64,000 bases of DNA from Firmicutes bacterium HGW-Firmicutes-7 (GTDB lineage Bacteria; Bacillota; Clostridia; Lachnospirales; Vallitaleaceae), in NCBI GenBank assembly GCA_002841375.1, contig PGZO01000006.1, forward strand, positions 1 to 64,000, given 5' to 3'. The notes below the pieces were generated by a model. It did no database searches and had not been told where the DNA came from. It worked only from the letters and a program-made list of their open reading frames with translations. This document shows, piece by piece, positions 1-8,139 of the stretch; the stretch's first letter is position 1; the number at the start of each line of letters is the position of its first letter. Both the position numbers and the translations under genes were made by a program.

Positions 1-188
1 CTGCTCATTTCCTATTTGGAAACTGTTCATTTTAAGCTGGAACAGAACTCGGGCGGCCATATTAAATAGTCTAAAAACTAGCTGTCTTATAACGTTTGCA
101 TTCACGACTGTCATTAATATCACCAGACTTGGATGGATTGGCGACTATTATGTCGTGAATAAAACATATCTCTGTTTTTTATCAAAAA

Positions 189-623
189 CTAAAACTCGAT
201 ATGATCTAACGGACTAATTATCTTGCTAATACTTCTGTTAGATACATGTGTATATATTTCAGTTGTTTTAGAACTTTTATGCCCTAACAACTCTTGTATA
301 TAACGAATATCCGTTCCTGCTTCTAGAAGATGTGTCGCAAAGCTATGCCTCAGTGAATGCACAGATACTTGTTTATTAATTCCAGCTTTTTGACATGAAT
401 TTTTGAAAATACGTTGCACTGTGCGGATAGTTAGTTGACTTCACTCAGTCTGACCTTCAAAAAGCCATTTCTTCGGTTTATATATCTTATAATAGTGCCT
501 TAACTGACCAAGTGCCTTGGAAGATAAAAGTGTATATCTATCTTTATATCCTTTACCTTGGAAAAGCTTTAGACTATTGATAGTTTGATTGATATGACTT
601 ATGATTTTGTTTTTACATTCCAT
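189..623 (-). pseudogene. Relict tyrosine recombinase (XerD/integrase family)
   Basis: The C-terminal catalytic half of a phage/XerD-type tyrosine recombinase is readable in one frame but interrupted by an in-frame TGA at 441-443. Upstream of the stop the frame reads GKGYKDRYTLLS and KPKKWLFEGQ, typical of the segment before the active site. After the stop come [17 protein letters not shown] (catalytic H-x-x-R), [17 protein letters not shown] (catalytic H and the tyrosine nucleophile). The N-terminal arm-binding and core domains are missing: the frame has no recognisable recombinase upstream of 623. A functional enzyme would be about 280 residues. It is probably a decayed mobile-element integrase; the low-confidence alternative is two separately translated fragments. 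Confidence 0.8.
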
Positions 624-769
624 TGGAGAATTGAACTCAGTTTTTTTAGTTCAGAGATTTCGAGAGTTGAACAATTAAAGATTTCAAAATACTCCCCAGT
701 ATTCCTTAGCTTCATGGATTTCCTCCATCATTTATATCTATTTTATAAATTGTTTAGTTAAAGGATATT

Positions 770-1047
770 CGCCCAACCCATCCCGTTACCAGCTCGTAAC
801 CTAACGCAAGCTTTGCTTGTCCATCAGTTGGGTTTGAATCCCCAATAATTTTGGAAGTAAGTTACCTCCACCTAACAGGTGGGGAACTTCCTTCTTTAGT
901 TAAAAATTTGTTCAGTTTTTATATCTATTTTGTAATATATTGTAATAAAATTATAATCCTTGTTGCAAGTAATGTCAATCTAAGAATTGTAATTGAAAAC
1001 AGCAATTTCGCCCGCCCCATCGCACTACGAGCTCGTAGTTAGGTTAG
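770..1047 (+). repeat. Region bracketed by a diverged direct repeat
   Basis: Two related segments of about 38 bp occur at 770-806 and 1009-1047. Both read CGCCC..CCCATC.. followed by a short palindrome around AGCTCGTA (GTTACCAGCTCGTAAC in the first, CTACGAGCTCGTAG in the second) and then CCTAACG or GTTAGGTTAG. They enclose the hairpin repeat at 799-897. No open reading frame in this 620-1100 stretch is convincing. This may be a small non-autonomous element lying next to the relict recombinase. Confidence 0.5.
799..897 (+). repeat. Dispersed hairpin repeat, copy A
   Basis: One of three dispersed copies of an about 100 bp unit (others at 60286-60396 and 63225-63342). The shared core is AACGCAAG.TTTG.TT..CCATCA, then a short G/C-rich hairpin, then ATTTTGGAAG.AAGTTAC, and a C-rich/G-rich hairpin ending in ACTTCCT. 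Copy A begins ACCTAACGC, the reverse complement of the GCGTTAGGT at the end of copy C. The architecture resembles the ends of IS200/IS605-type elements or PATE-like palindromic elements; no transposase is present. Confidence 0.7.
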
Positions 1048-1104
1048 AACAGATCAACTAATTAATTATTCTTTTTCTCAGATATCTTTTATTCTTTGAC
1101 GGAA

Positions 1105-1395
1105 TTAATATCCTTTTGATTCCATCTCCTCAACTCCATGAATTTCAATTTCATACTGCTCTTCAATATCTTTCATTACAAGCTCCAATACCTGTCTGCA
1201 CAAGGTCCAATTATTCCCCACCACGCCAATACCGATAACCCCTTTATTGATTACATCATTTTCTTCTATCTCAGCAATGCTGATATTATACTTACCGCTC
1301 ATCCTATTTATCATACTCTTTAAGACGCTTCTTTTATCTTTTAAGGACCTAGCGTCAAATATTAGGAAAGATACCTTAATGCATATGAATACCAT
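1105..1395 (-). CDS. DUF503 family protein (YlxP-like)
   Basis: A 96-residue protein with the DUF503/YlxP pattern: an N-terminal strand, then SRSLKDKR-like ARSLKDKRSVLKSM, NISIAEIEEND, and IGIGVVGNN. The family is a small ferredoxin-like fold protein found near translation factors in many Firmicutes; its function is not established, with a suggested ribosome-associated role. The start at 1395 is chosen because AGAGGTG sits seven bases upstream; an upstream ATG in frame (1422) has no such site. The gene stands alone, and the following gene ends about 90 bases away on the same strand. Confidence 0.8.
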   Translation of the reverse strand: MVFICIKVSFLIFDARSLKDKRSVLKSMINRMSGKYNISIAEIEENDVINKGVIGIGVVGNNWTLCRQVLELVMKDIEEQYEIEIHGVEEMESKGY

Positions 1396-1483
1396 GTATT
1401 TCACCTCTACAAATAATTTCAATATATCTCTTTATACCTAACCATTTTACATTTCTCCCTATAGTTATGTTCATGTAGGCGGT

Positions 1484-2542
1484 TTAGACTTCTAATTTCA
1501 TATCTCCAAGCTTAATCCAACCTTTCTTCCTCATAAATTCTGAAATAATCAGTGATATAATAGCTGGCAATATAAAATGTAACATAACAATCTCAATAAA
1601 TAAGATTATATTTGGCCTACTCCCAACCATCGTCTGCCAAGTCATTAACTGTCCTACTAATCCCGAGGTGCCCATTCCAGCCCCGGCCGAATTATTTTCC
1701 ATTACAAATATCTTTGTTGCAAGTGGTCCTAATAGTGCGCTTGCAACAATAGGTGGTATCCAGATTCTAGGATTTCGAACAATGTTAGGTACTTGCAACA
1801 TACTCGTCCCTAACCCTTGCGCCAACAATCCATTTAATTTGTTTTCTCGATAACTTATCACTGCAAAGCCAACCATTTGCGACGCACAGCCAACCGTTGC
1901 AGCACCTGCAGCCGTACCACTCAAACCTAAAATAATGGATAACGCTGCCGAACTAATTGGAAGGGTTAAGATGATGCCCATTAAGGTAGCTACCAAAATC
2001 CCCATAATAACTGGTGCTTGATCGGTAGTAACCATAATAAAACTTCCCAACCATCCCATAAATGAAGAAATTGGCGGACCCACTAACAAACCTGCTGTTC
2101 CACCTGTAATAATTGTTACCATCGGTGTTAACACAATATCTAGTTTCGTCTTTCCAGAAATAAATCTACCTACTTCTATTCCTACAACTGCTCCGACAAA
2201 TGCTCCTAACGGTTCGCCTGGACCGCTTAAAACAACGTTTGTTCCTTCAAAGACAACACCACTAATAATCTTGCTCGCATAAGCACCGATCATGCCTGAA
2301 ACAGCAGAGGCATAAATAACCAATGGTGCACTTTTAAATTTATTTGCAACACTAATACCAATCCCAGCCCCAGTGCAAATCGTTGCAATTGAACCGAGCC
2401 ATATTAATTGCTTCAAACCAATTAATGTACCTAATTGTTTTAAGATTAAGCCAACAATTAATGTTGAAAACAGACCTAATGCCATACCACTTAAACCATC
2501 AATTAAATATCGATTCGTATACTTCTTAACTATTTGTTTCAT
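1484..2542 (-). CDS. PTS transporter subunit IIC-like membrane protein (PTS_EIIC_2 family)
   Basis: A 352-residue, very hydrophobic, glycine-rich protein with about ten predicted membrane segments, resembling the PTS_EIIC_2 family of putative sugar-specific permeases. Recognisable stretches are LIDGLSGMALGLFSTLIVG near the start, GEPLGAFVGAVVGIEVG and a conserved SAGAGMGTSGLVGQ loop. No EIIA or EIIB partner lies beside it, so the substrate and even the phosphotransferase coupling are unknown. It is transcribed alone and is divergent from the small gene at 2684. The family match is from recognition of sequence style, not a search. Confidence 0.75.
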   Translation of the reverse strand: MKQIVKKYTNRYLIDGLSGMALGLFSTLIVGLILKQLGTLIGLKQLIWLGSIATICTGAGIGISVANKFKSAPLVIYASAVSGMIGAYASKIISGVVFEGTNVVLSGPGEPLGAFVGAVVGIEVGRFISGKTKLDIVLTPMVTIITGGTAGLLVGPPISSFMGWLGSFIMVTTDQAPVIMGILVATLMGIILTLPISSAALSIILGLSGTAAGAATVGCASQMVGFAVISYRENKLNGLLAQGLGTSMLQVPNIVRNPRIWIPPIVASALLGPLATKIFVMENNSAGAGMGTSGLVGQLMTWQTMVGSRPNIILFIEIVMLHFILPAIISLIISEFMRKKGWIKLGDMKLEV

Positions 2543-2683
2543 ACGTACTCCTCTATAGATTTTCTGTTTTGTCAGTTCTTTTGACGTGAATATACCATAT
2601 TAGAGATCTTAAATCAAGAGATGTTTATTCATTAAATAGCTTGGTTATACTAGTATTACCATATAAACTAAAAGGAGCTCATC

Positions 2684-2890
2684 ATGAAAAATTATGTAGA
2701 TCTGGACAAACTGGAAAAAGTACCAAAAGGTATATTGTTTGGTTATAGAGATGTCGTAGACGATACTTTAGACAATTCTGAACATTCTAAATATGGAGAA
2801 GTATTCAAGTCCCAAGTAGAAGAAGGTTTAATTAACAATGTTACAATAGAAAAAGAAACTGATGCTAGAATGCTTTATAAAAAATTATAA
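2684..2890 (+). CDS. Small hypothetical protein, 68 aa
   Basis: A short, charged, soluble protein with a strong ribosome site (AAAGGAG eight bases before the ATG) and a perfect terminator 14 bases after the stop, which together argue that it is a real monocistronic gene. I do not recognise the family. It is rich in D, E and K, has no cysteine, no signal peptide and no membrane segment. It is divergent from the PTS-like gene at 1484-2542 and precedes eutS by about 240 bases. Confidence 0.6.
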   Translation: MKNYVDLDKLEKVPKGILFGYRDVVDDTLDNSEHSKYGEVFKSQVEEGLINNVTIEKETDARMLYKKL

Positions 2891-2903
2891 TTACAGCTAT
2901 TAT

Positions 2904-2941
2904 AACAATCGAGGTGCTCTTTTAAAGGCACCTCGATTGTT
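2904..2941 (+). terminator. Rho-independent terminator after the 68-aa gene
   Basis: A perfect 14-bp stem (AACAATCGAGGTGC paired with GCACCTCGATTGTT) with a ten-base loop, followed by a T-rich stretch. It ends the small gene at 2684-2890 and separates it from eutS. Confidence 0.85.
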
Positions 2942-3134
2942 ATTTATTCTATCTTTTATAAAATATATCTTACTATAAAAAGACTGCTATCTTTCACCTT
3001 ATTACTTGGACAAAATTCTCCAATAATATGTCTATATATCTACTAACGACTGTTATACTGTATGGTTTATATTATAAAATAATAGATTGTTTTCATAAAT
3101 AATATCTAAATTAAGCTTCAAAAGGAGTACAAAT

Positions 3135-3512
3135 ATGGATTTTAAAAATAATTTACCACAGGAAGAAAAGATTAGAATCATACAAGAACTGGTGCCTGGC
3201 AAGCAAATTACTTTAGCTCATATCATAGCTAGTCCCGACCCTATTGTTTACAAAAAGTTAGGTCTAAACCCTGATTTAGATTATGCAAGAGCAGCTATTG
3301 GTATTTTAACAATGAGCCCAAGTGAAGTCTCTGTAATTGCTGGAGATTTAGCTATAAAGACTGCTAACGTCGAACTTGGCTTTATCGATAGGTTCAGTGG
3401 AACACTAATTATTACTGGAAAAGTTTCAGAAGTTGAAACCTCCATTCAAGCTATAATAAAATATACAAAGGAGAATCTTGGTTTCACAATATGTGCGATC
3501 ACAAGAACATAA
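3135..3512 (+). CDS. eutS: EutS/PduU-type bacterial microcompartment shell protein
   Basis: A 125-residue circularly permuted BMC-domain shell protein. The segments IIQELVPGKQITLAHIIASP, IGILTMSPSEVSVIAGDLA and GFIDRFSGTLIITG are characteristic of EutS/PduU. In ethanolamine or propanediol microcompartments this hexamer occupies facets of the shell. The start has AAAAGGAG eight bases upstream. It is followed after nine bases by eutP and then by an iron alcohol dehydrogenase, but no canonical BMC-H, BMC-T or pentamer gene and no ethanolamine lyase is in the window, so this is an isolated fragment of a eut-like set or a satellite locus. The length is slightly over the usual 111-116 because of an N-terminal extension. 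Confidence 0.92.
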   Translation: MDFKNNLPQEEKIRIIQELVPGKQITLAHIIASPDPIVYKKLGLNPDLDYARAAIGILTMSPSEVSVIAGDLAIKTANVELGFIDRFSGTLIITGKVSEVETSIQAIIKYTKENLGFTICAITRT

Positions 3513-3521
3513 AGTTAACCT

Positions 3522-3974
3522 ATGAAAAAGATTATTCTTATGGGTAAGAGTACTTGTGGTAAAACAACTTTAACCCAAGCACTTCAGGGCAAGAAGATTC
3601 AATATAGAAAAACACAATATATCAATCATTATGATGTTATTATAGATACGCCTGGAGAATATGCCGAAAATCATACTTTAGCTAGAGCTTTAGCATTATT
3701 TGCCTATGAAGCCGACGTCATAGGGTTTTTAATTAGTTCTACCGAACACTATTCTCTGTATCCCCCTTGTATCGTAGGACAAGTCACTCGACCTGTAATT
3801 GGTATTGTGACTCAAATTGATGCAAAAGAAGCTAATCCTAATCAAGCAGAAAAATGGCTTCGGTTAGTAGGCTGTACGGACATTTTTCATGTAAGTGCAT
3901 ATACTGGTGAAGGTGTAGGAGAAATACTTGAATACTTAAGAGATAAAAATGATGTACTCCCTTGGGATAGCTAG
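3522..3974 (+). CDS. eutP: EutP/PduV-type small GTPase-like protein
   Basis: A 150-residue P-loop protein of the EutP/PduV family. Walker A is GKSTCGKT at residues 8-15; DTPGEY is the G3-like motif and TQID the G4-like guanine specificity motif. Family members are linked to ethanolamine and propanediol microcompartments; for one EutP an acetate kinase activity has been reported, and PduV is linked to compartment positioning. It follows eutS by nine bases, without a strong ribosome site of its own, so translation is probably coupled. The downstream alcohol dehydrogenase starts 91 bases later. Confidence 0.9.
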   Translation: MKKIILMGKSTCGKTTLTQALQGKKIQYRKTQYINHYDVIIDTPGEYAENHTLARALALFAYEADVIGFLISSTEHYSLYPPCIVGQVTRPVIGIVTQIDAKEANPNQAEKWLRLVGCTDIFHVSAYTGEGVGEILEYLRDKNDVLPWDS

Positions 3975-4065
3975 AAATTAGCATTTCTTCAAAGAAGGAT
4001 GTAAACAGAAGTTGTATAATGCTTGTTTTAGTCCGCGTAAAAATCATTTATACTGGAGGTTATTT

Positions 4066-5202
4066 ATGTTAGATTTCACAATACATACAAAAGTTTTTTT
4101 TGGAGAAAATGCACTAGATGCATTAAGAACAATAAATATTAAAAAGGCATTCGTAGTTACAGATCCTTTTATGGTACAATCTGGTGCCATAAATAATTTA
4201 ACTGATATCTTGGATGATCTGCAAGTTCCGTACAGCATATTTCATGACATTGTTCCTGACCCACCCATAGAAAACGTTGGAGATGGTGTTATTGCATTCC
4301 TAAAGGCAGATCCAGATACAGTGATTGCCTTAGGCGGTGGCTCTGCTATAGATGCCGCTAAGGCGATTTCTGAGTTTGCTTTAAAAATAAGCGGAAAAAG
4401 CAATGCACATTGTATAGCTATTCCAACGACGAGTGGAACAGGTTCTGAGGTTACTTCTTTTGCTGTCATCTCAGATAAGCAAAACAATGTAAAGCATCCT
4501 CTTGTGAGCGACAGCTTACTTCCTGATATTGCTATACTAGATCCTAAATTGGTAATAACCGTTCCAAAAATTGTAACAGCTGATACAGGAATGGATGTGT
4601 TAACCCATGCGATGGAAGCTTATGTTTCCACTAAGAGCAATGACTTTAGTGATGCCCTAGCAGAAAAAGCTATTAGATTGGTCTGTGAAAATCTTCTATG
4701 CGCTTATTCTGACGGTACTAACCTATTCGCTAGAGAAAAAATACATAATGCATCTTGTATAGCAGGTATGGCATTTAACAACACCTCACTTGGGTTAAAT
4801 CATGGTTTAGCACATTCCTTAGGTGCTCAATTTAAAATTGCTCATGGAAGAATTAACGCTATCCTGCTACCACATATAATAAAATTCAATGCACAAGTCA
4901 AAGATCATGATAGTGAAACATACAACGATGCAGCCATTAAATATGCAAATATCTCTAAAATGTTAAATTTTCCAGCCTCAAATATAAGTGAAGCTGTCAA
5001 CAGTTTAGTAACTGCTATCATAAAGCTGCAAAAAGACATGAATATGCCAACATCCCTTTGTGAACAAGGTATTAATAAAGAGGACTTAAACTTATTCAAA
5101 AAAGAAATAGCTAAAAATGCATTACTAGATGCCACAACTAAAACAAATCCACGTACACCAACAATAAATGAAGTACTACAAATTATCGAGGATATATACT
5201 AG
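4066..5202 (+). CDS. Iron-containing alcohol dehydrogenase (EutG/PduQ-like)
   Basis: A 378-residue group III (iron-dependent) alcohol dehydrogenase. NAD-binding GGGSAIDAAK, the TSGTGSE motif, and metal ligands in GMDVLTHAMEAY, LNHGLAHSLG and AHGRINA are all present. Such enzymes reduce acetaldehyde or propionaldehyde to the alcohol; the neighbours eutS and eutP favour an EutG-like role, but butanol, 1,3-propanediol or lactaldehyde reductases look similar. The start at 4066 is preferred over an in-frame ATG at 4012 because ACTGGAGG lies eight bases upstream and the protein then begins like the family. It ends ten bases from the convergent MFS gene. Confidence 0.9.
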   Translation: MLDFTIHTKVFFGENALDALRTINIKKAFVVTDPFMVQSGAINNLTDILDDLQVPYSIFHDIVPDPPIENVGDGVIAFLKADPDTVIALGGGSAIDAAKAISEFALKISGKSNAHCIAIPTTSGTGSEVTSFAVISDKQNNVKHPLVSDSLLPDIAILDPKLVITVPKIVTADTGMDVLTHAMEAYVSTKSNDFSDALAEKAIRLVCENLLCAYSDGTNLFAREKIHNASCIAGMAFNNTSLGLNHGLAHSLGAQFKIAHGRINAILLPHIIKFNAQVKDHDSETYNDAAIKYANISKMLNFPASNISEAVNSLVTAIIKLQKDMNMPTSLCEQGINKEDLNLFKKEIAKNALLDATTKTNPRTPTINEVLQIIEDIY

Positions 5203-5211
5203 GTACAAATT

Positions 5212-6408
5212 TTAAATAATTGTATCCATATTTTCTTTTTTGCTTAACAAATTTAAAATCACACAAATAAGCATTAATACAATTGCACCTATAATCGCAC
5301 TCATACCAGCCAGAATTCCAAAGGCATCAGATAGTGCACCTGTTATAATTGGCATCATAATGGCACCAATACCGCTTATCATAAGCAATACACCCATTGA
5401 CATAGGATAAGCCTTAATTGTATCCCCAACAGTAGAAATCGTTGTGGGATATATGCCTGCCATAGAAAATCCTAATCCCATTATCGCTATAGTAATAATA
5501 ATTAAGTTTTGTGTAGAAAGCAATAACACGTAAAATGCAGCAGTACCAATACTGGTTGTCAAAAGCAATACTTTCTTAGATACTTTATTTCCCAAAAAGG
5601 CACAAGTTAATCTACCCGCAAGAATTACGACCCATAGCAAAGACGCAAGGATCTGCGCATATTGAATCGTCATAATTTTTGAATCCACAAAATATTTAAC
5701 CATCCATCCATTTATCGTCGCTTCTGCACATAAATAAAAGAACAAAATTCCAGCGCCAATCCAAAAATACTTATTTTTCAAAAATTCATAGGATATTATT
5801 TTCTTTTTCTTATTTTTAACTTCATCATCAATTTTCATTTTTGAAAAAAGAATTATGGAAATAATTGCAAGAATAATAATTACTCCAGCTGCTATTTTCC
5901 AACCAATATCCCCTGCAATAACTGTACTAAGAATAACTAAAAACGGAGCAAGTAATGCACCAATTGCAAAAATACTATGTAGTATATTAAGCGCTACAGG
6001 GCTACTGTTTGATACTTCATTTACAACAGTGTTGTTAAAATTAGAGATACTTCCTCTACTTAATCCAGTAAATAAAAATCCTAAAATCAATAGAACTGGA
6101 TTCCCTGTTAAAATCATAATCAAAAATCCCATTACAACAAAGCTACACAAAAACATGATTGCTTTTTTTCTTCCTAAATAAATGGGTAAAATACCTGCAA
6201 TAAACCCGGCTATTAAGTTCCCAACTTGGTGGGCAGAGAGTAGTGCGCCACTTGTTATATTGTTTAGTCCATATTCATTACTAATAAGGGGTAATAAAGA
6301 ACCTAAAATCATACCATATAAACCGTTGACTGCAAAAACAAAAAAGCAACATTTCAAAATGTATTGCTCTTGTTTATCAAGTTGCGTGTAGAATGATTGC
6401 TTTCCCAT
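5212..6408 (-). CDS. MFS family transporter
   Basis: A 398-residue major facilitator superfamily protein with about twelve predicted membrane helices and the inter-helix signature YLGRKKA between helices 2 and 3. The first half contains SRGSISNFNNTVVNEVS, a motif seen in FHS-like (sugar/H+ symporter-like) members; the second half starts after a lysine-rich loop (DDEVKNKKKK). The substrate cannot be assigned. The start at 6408 is favoured because AGGAGG lies ten bases upstream; the frame continues open further without a site. It faces the alcohol dehydrogenase gene and lies downstream of the YgjP-like gene. Confidence 0.8.
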   Translation of the reverse strand: MGKQSFYTQLDKQEQYILKCCFFVFAVNGLYGMILGSLLPLISNEYGLNNITSGALLSAHQVGNLIAGFIAGILPIYLGRKKAIMFLCSFVVMGFLIMILTGNPVLLILGFLFTGLSRGSISNFNNTVVNEVSNSSPVALNILHSIFAIGALLAPFLVILSTVIAGDIGWKIAAGVIIILAIISIILFSKMKIDDEVKNKKKKIISYEFLKNKYFWIGAGILFFYLCAEATINGWMVKYFVDSKIMTIQYAQILASLLWVVILAGRLTCAFLGNKVSKKVLLLTTSIGTAAFYVLLLSTQNLIIITIAIMGLGFSMAGIYPTTISTVGDTIKAYPMSMGVLLMISGIGAIMMPIITGALSDAFGILAGMSAIIGAIVLMLICVILNLLSKKENMDTII

Positions 6409-6507
6409 GCAAGTAAATCCTCCTAGTCTTAAGATGCTCAATGTCATTTATTATATCACGTTCTATGATCATTGGCTATTGATTAAATGCTAATCGTCCT
6501 TCCATAA

Positions 6508-7215
6508 TTATACAATCATTTTCCAACTTGATTGTGCTAACCAATTTTGTCTTTCTTCATAATCTGGAAGAAGCTTACCAACAAGTCGCCAAAACGATCG
6601 GTCATGATTCAGATGAACCATATGGCACATTTCATGTACTACTATGTAATCAATCACTTCAAGAGGTGCCATCGCCAACTTCCAATTAAATGTTAACTGT
6701 TGTTTTGAGTCACACGTACCCCAAGTACTTTTATTATCAGAAATTCGTATAGCGCGTGGTTTTAATTTAAAATTGCTTTGATATGCTCGAATTCGCGCCT
6801 CAACTAATAACTTACACTGCTGAAAATAAAACCGCTTTAGTGCTTGCTTTATTCGCTCAACTTCATGTTGTTTCACATATATATATAGCTTATCTTGTTC
6901 AAAGAGAACATAATCTTTTTTTATATTGATATCTGATAATATTTGTATTGGATAGACATTACCTAAATAAAGAAAAGTTTCACCATGGTCATAGACTTTT
7001 TCCTTATGCCCTGCTGTTCTTAGCTTCATTTCTTCTGTCTTTTTCAAGACCCAAGCCCACTTATCCTCTAATAATTGTCGTACACGTTCTTCTTTTGTAT
7101 CTTTAGGAACCCGCACTTCAATATGCCCATAAATATCAATATAAATACCTATCGTTTTACGCTTCTTATATATTAAGTTAAAGTCTATTGTTTCACCTAG
7201 AAATGTATGTGTCAT
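6508..7215 (-). CDS. YgjP-like zinc metallopeptidase family protein (DUF45/M48)
   Basis: A 235-residue protein of the YgjP/DUF45 family, often annotated as M48-family metallopeptidase. The zinc-binding HEMCH motif is at residues 194-198, followed by HLNHDRSFW, and WGTCDSKQQLTFNWKL precedes it as in the family. The physiological role is unknown; some relatives accompany restriction enzymes, but none is seen here. The gene has AGGAG six bases before its ATG, and is first in a loose minus-strand series with no clear functional link to the MFS gene downstream. Confidence 0.85.
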   Translation of the reverse strand: MTHTFLGETIDFNLIYKKRKTIGIYIDIYGHIEVRVPKDTKEERVRQLLEDKWAWVLKKTEEMKLRTAGHKEKVYDHGETFLYLGNVYPIQILSDINIKKDYVLFEQDKLYIYVKQHEVERIKQALKRFYFQQCKLLVEARIRAYQSNFKLKPRAIRISDNKSTWGTCDSKQQLTFNWKLAMAPLEVIDYIVVHEMCHMVHLNHDRSFWRLVGKLLPDYEERQNWLAQSSWKMIV

Positions 7216-7266
7216 ATAATCTCCTAAAGTATGCTAATCTTGACCCTAAGGATTTTCTTTAAATAT

Positions 7267-7461
7267 TTATTCTAATATTTCCTTAACTCTACCAACTACA
7301 CCACCTTGAAGCATAACTTTTATGCCATGTGGATGGTTGAATGAATTTGTAAGGATTTTTAAAACAACACCTTCCGTTAGTTTTCCAGTACGTTGGTCTT
7401 GTTTTTGAACAACATTCACTTTCGTACCTACTTTAATATCCTGCCTGTTCGTTCCAGCCAT
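7267..7461 (-). CDS. ywbE: YwbE family protein
   Basis: A 64-residue basic protein of the YwbE (DUF2196) family: NRQDIKVGTKVNVVQKQDQ, RTGKLTEGVV, NSFNHPHGIKVML and GRVKEIL match the family from end to end. The function is unknown; the fold is thought to be a small beta-barrel. The start at 7461 is chosen by comparison with the B. subtilis homologue and because AAGGAG lies ten bases upstream; two earlier in-frame ATG codons (7482 and 7467) are possible. It lies just downstream of the DUF4440 gene on the same strand. Confidence 0.8.
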   Translation of the reverse strand: MAGTNRQDIKVGTKVNVVQKQDQRTGKLTEGVVLKILTNSFNHPHGIKVMLQGGVVGRVKEILE

Positions 7462-7497
7462 ACGCATATTTCTCCTTGTCATTATTTGCTTTATCTA

Positions 7498-7878
7498 CTA
7501 ATTATCCATTTGCACTTCAATTTTATAAGCATGATCTGTCTGCTTTCGCCAAATTGTCATGTACCTACCTGTTTCTTTTATTTTCATTCCTGACTCATTG
7601 CGATAATGTCGAATATATTGCCCATACGTATACCCTAAATCACCAGCATCAGAAATACCCCCGTTCTCTGGTGACCAAAGGAGCGTAGATCCTTTTTGTT
7701 TAAAAAAAGTCTTCATAGCTGCATAAACATTCGGCTCACCAATAATATTTTCACCTAGTTTCACTAACATAACACCATTCATTGCATAATGGCTGCCCCA
7801 TGCTTTTTCACTTAATTTACTTACTGCTTCACAAAAGGAACGATCAAGTTCCATTAATTCATCTACTGTCATGATCAT
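7498..7878 (-). CDS. DUF4440/SnoaL-like (NTF2-fold) protein
   Basis: A 126-residue protein with the NTF2-like layout of DUF4440 members: an N-terminal helix VDELMELDRSFCEAV, a central FKQKGSTLLWSPENGG segment, and the C-terminal strands GYTYGQYIRHYR and GRYMTIWRKQTDHAYKIEVQ. Relatives are annotated as ketosteroid-isomerase-like or polyketide-cyclase-like, but no activity can be inferred. AAGGAG precedes two closely spaced ATG codons, so the protein may start at 7878 or 7872. It may be cotranscribed with ywbE, 37 bases downstream. Confidence 0.7.
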   Translation of the reverse strand: MIMTVDELMELDRSFCEAVSKLSEKAWGSHYAMNGVMLVKLGENIIGEPNVYAAMKTFFKQKGSTLLWSPENGGISDAGDLGYTYGQYIRHYRNESGMKIKETGRYMTIWRKQTDHAYKIEVQMDN

Positions 7879-7961
7879 CCATCTCCTTCCTAAGAGTATA
7901 TCACATTTTCAATCTTTTCTAATAAGTGTTGTTCAATATGTTAAAGAATTCAAAACCTCCG

Positions 7962-7982
7962 CATTCGCTACGGTTTTGTAAC
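7962..7982 (+). repeat. Short dispersed repeat CATTCGCTACGG, copy 1
   Basis: The 21-base segment CATTCGCTACGG followed by TTTTGTAAC recurs with one difference at 27819-27839. In this copy it sits inside a weak hairpin (CAAAACC at 7951-7957 against GGTTTTG). A more diverged form, CACCGCATTGGCTGCGG, lies upstream of hairpin repeat C near 63200. All copies are in intergenic DNA. Confidence 0.6.
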
Positions 7983-8032
7983 CCAAATAGTATGATGTTA
8001 GAATTAGTATCCTATGTTTATATTATACATTT

Positions 8033-8064
8033 AAAAACCGATGGCAAACAACCCATCGGTTTTT
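8033..8064. terminator. Bidirectional terminator
   Basis: A perfect 12-bp stem (AAAAACCGATGG with CCATCGGTTTTT) with an eight-base loop and A/T tails on both sides. On the minus strand it lies about 75 bases downstream of the acetate transporter gene, so it most likely ends that transcript. Confidence 0.8.
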
Positions 8065-8139
8065 AAAACTAATTTTCATATTATGATACGCGCTTTTAAT
8101 ATAACTGGTCAATAATATACAACCTTTACGTTCTTTAGG

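Noticed and set aside
799-1047. ACCTAACGC and GTTAGGT ends resembling integron attC sites beside a recombinase relic
   Set aside because: The relic lacks the extra domain typical of integron integrases, and the three repeat copies are scattered rather than flanking cassettes, so an IS200/IS605-like palindromic origin is more economical.
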